A stretch of DNA of 64,000 nucleotides, from assembly GCF_011801125.1 (NCBI RefSeq), contig NZ_CP046171.1:7874001-7938000 (forward strand). Reading direction: 5' to 3'. The position numbers and the translations under genes are program-made. Shown here one piece after another: positions 63,704-64,000 of this stretch. A model generated the notes under the pieces. That model made no database searches. It was given only the letters and a program-made list of their open reading frames with translations, and had not been told where the DNA came from. Numbering within the stretch: position 1 is the stretch's first letter; the number at the start of each line of letters is the position of its first letter. The DNA comes from Nocardia brasiliensis (GTDB lineage: Bacteria; Actinomycetota; Actinomycetes; Mycobacteriales; Mycobacteriaceae).

Positions 63704-64000
63704 CGCTCTGCTCAGCCTCCAGCTCTCCGATTCATCCACGCTCATGCTCCGCCTCGCCTACGCTCGGCTCCGGCGCGCGGAGACGGTCCGGCCCTGTCGT
63801 CGGGCACTCGCTCATACCGCATCACTATTCACTCGCCAGCAAGAATAAGCGATCAACTGATCCCGCCTCATTCCACGTCGCTGTGCTGTTGGTAAGGAAC
63901 TTGTGCTGGGCTCGATCCCGGAATCACACGTCGTCACAGTGACGTTTCAGTCCCGGGTCCTTACCTGTCGCATTCACAAGTTTATTTTTGCCACTTCTGT
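63704..64000. other. gene-free right edge upstream of the GNAT gene
   Basis: 297 nt without a supported gene. It holds a 13-nt dyad CGTCAC-A-GTGACG at 63932-63944 inside a wider set of inverted repeats (TCCCGG on both sides; GGTAAGGA and TCCTTACC further out), and becomes AT-rich at the edge. It may be a promoter region for the GNAT gene or part of the gap before parB. Confidence 0.4.

Overview
The window looks like chromosomal DNA of a mycolic-acid actinomycete, most likely Nocardia or a close relative. Protein-coding sequence is GC-rich with GTG, TTG and 4-nt-overlap starts. It carries a complete mce lipid-uptake operon, a MurJ fused to a pseudokinase, CwlM, SigM/RsmA, an LppU-type lipoprotein and a DUF4185 arabinan-hydrolase candidate. 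The right end has the conserved Mycobacteriales order pcnA | mutT4 - DUF6049 - murJ - sigM - rsmA - trxB - trxA - cwlM | GNAT. In related genomes this block lies next to parAB and oriC, so the right edge is probably close to the origin. The genus is inferred; no rRNA or other marker is present.

Layout. 1-5.6 kb: partial FAD monooxygenase, lon with an HspR-type HAIR operator, a RibD-like reductase, a doubtful gene remnant and a secreted CAP protein, mostly minus strand. 6-11.7 kb: DUF445 membrane protein, TIGR03084 protein with a palindromic operator, a secreted protein, lhgO, an SRPBCC protein and RNase H. 11.8-21.5 kb: the minus-strand mce operon yrbEA-yrbEB-mceA-(28-aa ORF)-mceBCDEF followed by a Mce-associated protein. 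Its members overlap by 4 nt or abut, and a 16-bp palindrome lies upstream. 22-29.7 kb: secreted S1 protease, MFS exporter with an 81-bp MITE-like element at its start codon, LppU-like lipoprotein, DUF6764 protein, class-C serine hydrolase, P450 and L,D-transpeptidase. 29.8-34.3 kb: a four-gene Ugp-type ABC importer. 34.4-35.1 kb: VapBC. 35-45.8 kb: M13 peptidase, a secreted trefoil-like protein, a DUF397/Scr1-type regulator pair with a divergent unknown gene, DUF4190, pirin, Nudix, MFS, DUF6802, a 31-aa membrane peptide and the DUF4185 protein. 45.9-47.3 kb: pxpBA without pxpC. 47.5-64 kb: the origin-proximal block.

How the genes fit together. Several loci serve the cell envelope: Mce lipid import, L,D-transpeptidase, the DUF4185 protein, MurJ lipid II flipping with its pseudokinase regulator, and CwlM, a pseudo-amidase that stimulates MurA in mycobacteria. 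sigM-rsmA-trxBA couples an ECF sigma factor to thiol redox control, and trxB has its own SigH/SigR-like promoter. No tRNA, rRNA, CRISPR array or complete insertion sequence was seen. The most unusual items are the 14-unit hexapeptide minisatellite in the SigM anti-sigma factor, the MITE-like element and its relative upstream of lhgO, the tiny coupled ORF inside the mce operon, the 31-aa membrane peptide ahead of the DUF4185 gene, and the Scr1/DUF397 locus with its dyad operator.
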